The position numbers and the translations under genes are program-made. From positions 1 to 52,156 of the forward strand of contig JAKIUH010000001.1 of the NCBI GenBank assembly GCA_021647685.1: a stretch of 52,156 bases of DNA, read 5' to 3'. The notes beneath the pieces are model-generated. The model was not told where the DNA came from and ran no database searches. It worked only from the letters and a program-made list of their open reading frames with translations. How positions within the stretch are numbered: the first letter of the stretch is position 1; every line of letters starts with the position of its first letter. The stretch is from Bacteroidales bacterium (GTDB lineage Bacteria > Bacteroidota > Bacteroidia > Bacteroidales > NBLH01). Shown here piece by piece: positions 51,730 to 52,156 of this stretch.

Positions 51730-52156
51730 TACAAAAACCCAAACAGCCAAAGCGGTATTTTATTGCCAAAACCTTGTTCAATATCATCAGCTGCAATAAA
51801 AGAATTTGCTTTGCCGGCTATTTGATGATAATCTTTATTTTTCCCGCCAATTTCAAAAATATATTTTCCGTCAACAATAAAATCTCCTTTATTGCTTGTA
51901 CTGATGCTGTGCTTATACGATAATTGATTGGCAAAAAAAGTTTCTCTTAAATTGCCTTTGTTATGCACATGTTGGGTAAAAACATAAATTAAATTCGGAT
52001 GATGTAAATAAACTTTTTCGGGTTTTGCCAATGCACTTATTCCTTTGGCCTTTGGATACACTATATTAATAATTTTTGCTTTATGCAATGAGTGTAAATA
52101 GTGAATAACCGATTGCCACGATACATTTATTGCCGATGCCAAAGCAGAAATATTAG
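51726..52156 (-). CDS. DUF4143-type ATPase, N-terminal part beyond window
   Basis: The frame is open to the window end, so only about 143 C-terminal codons are visible and the ATPase core lies outside. NISALASAINVSWQSVIHYLHSLHKAKIINIVYP is a winged-helix-like segment, followed by EKVYLHHPNLIYVF, NLRETFFANQLSYKH and GDFIVDGKYIFEIGGKNK. These correspond to the C-terminal half of DUF4143 ATPases (FxE...FYFTDVGI-like, then the nuclease-like D-F...E-x-G-x-K-N). It is distinct in sequence from the similar ATPase at 2301-3500. It overlaps the end of the YwqK-type gene by 4 bases. Confidence 0.75.
   Translation of the reverse strand, partial: NISALASAINVSWQSVIHYLHSLHKAKIINIVYPKAKGISALAKPEKVYLHHPNLIYVFTQHVHNKGNLRETFFANQLSYKHSISTSNKGDFIVDGKYIFEIGGKNKDYHQIAGKANSFIAADDIEQGFGNKIPLWLFGFLY

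Overview
The window is AT-rich, densely coding bacterial DNA that reads as Bacteroidota (Bacteroidia-like). Supporting this: type IX secretion (T9SS) C-terminal sorting domains, an HU-like/SPOR protein, SbsA-type Ig-like lipoprotein, YwqK-type repeat protein, and several promoters of the Bacteroidota form TTTG-N19-21-TAnnTTTG. Almost all stops are TAA or TAG; TGA is rare but used. No CRISPR array, rRNA or complete insertion sequence was seen.

Layout. 1-6019: edge of a polysaccharide export/O-antigen locus. On the minus strand, wzt is followed by two accessory modules (a DUF4143-type ATPase, then an AbiEi/AbiEii toxin-antitoxin pair) and then a sugar aminotransferase cut by the window start. 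Each module is bounded by a copy or remnant of the 5' end of that aminotransferase gene. wzm is divergent from wzt. 6188-8239: serine acetyltransferase and a GH18 lipoprotein. 8792-13589: operon of two paralogous secreted proteins with C-terminal endosialidase-type chaperone domains, with a T9SS-sorted protein between them. 13953-17216: large membrane sensor with a periplasmic propeller and cytoplasmic SpoIIE phosphatase. 17321-23683: TetR regulator and a tripartite RND efflux system with operator-like palindromes between them. 23862-25455: two outer-membrane barrel-type proteins. 25541-30964: operon of Ig-like lipoprotein, thiamine-binding-type protein, DUF3108 protein and TPR protein. 31125-43019: a histidine kinase/sigma-54 activator pair divergent from an exporter operon of adaptor, three FtsX-type permeases and an ATPase. 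43243-45289: P5C dehydrogenase and initiator tRNA-Met. 45501-47354: M1 aminopeptidase whose T9SS tail is cut off by an in-frame TGA. 47475-52156: pyridoxamine-oxidase-like protein, HU-like/SPOR protein, thioredoxin-like lipoprotein, YwqK-repeat protein and a second DUF4143 ATPase running off the end.

Cell-envelope traffic is the common theme: polysaccharide export, RND and ABC efflux with their regulators, T9SS cargo and outer-membrane proteins. Spaces between genes are populated by small non-coding inverted-repeat elements of at least four kinds (2054-2297; 24484-24583 with an end copy at 13587; 30964-31124; 43039-43159) and by a dispersed palindromic repeat (23729 and 45368). The most unusual item is the triplicated aminotransferase 5' end around the defence-type genes. 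Next are the three-permease exporter under an apparent sigma-54 switch, and the interrupted M1 peptidase.
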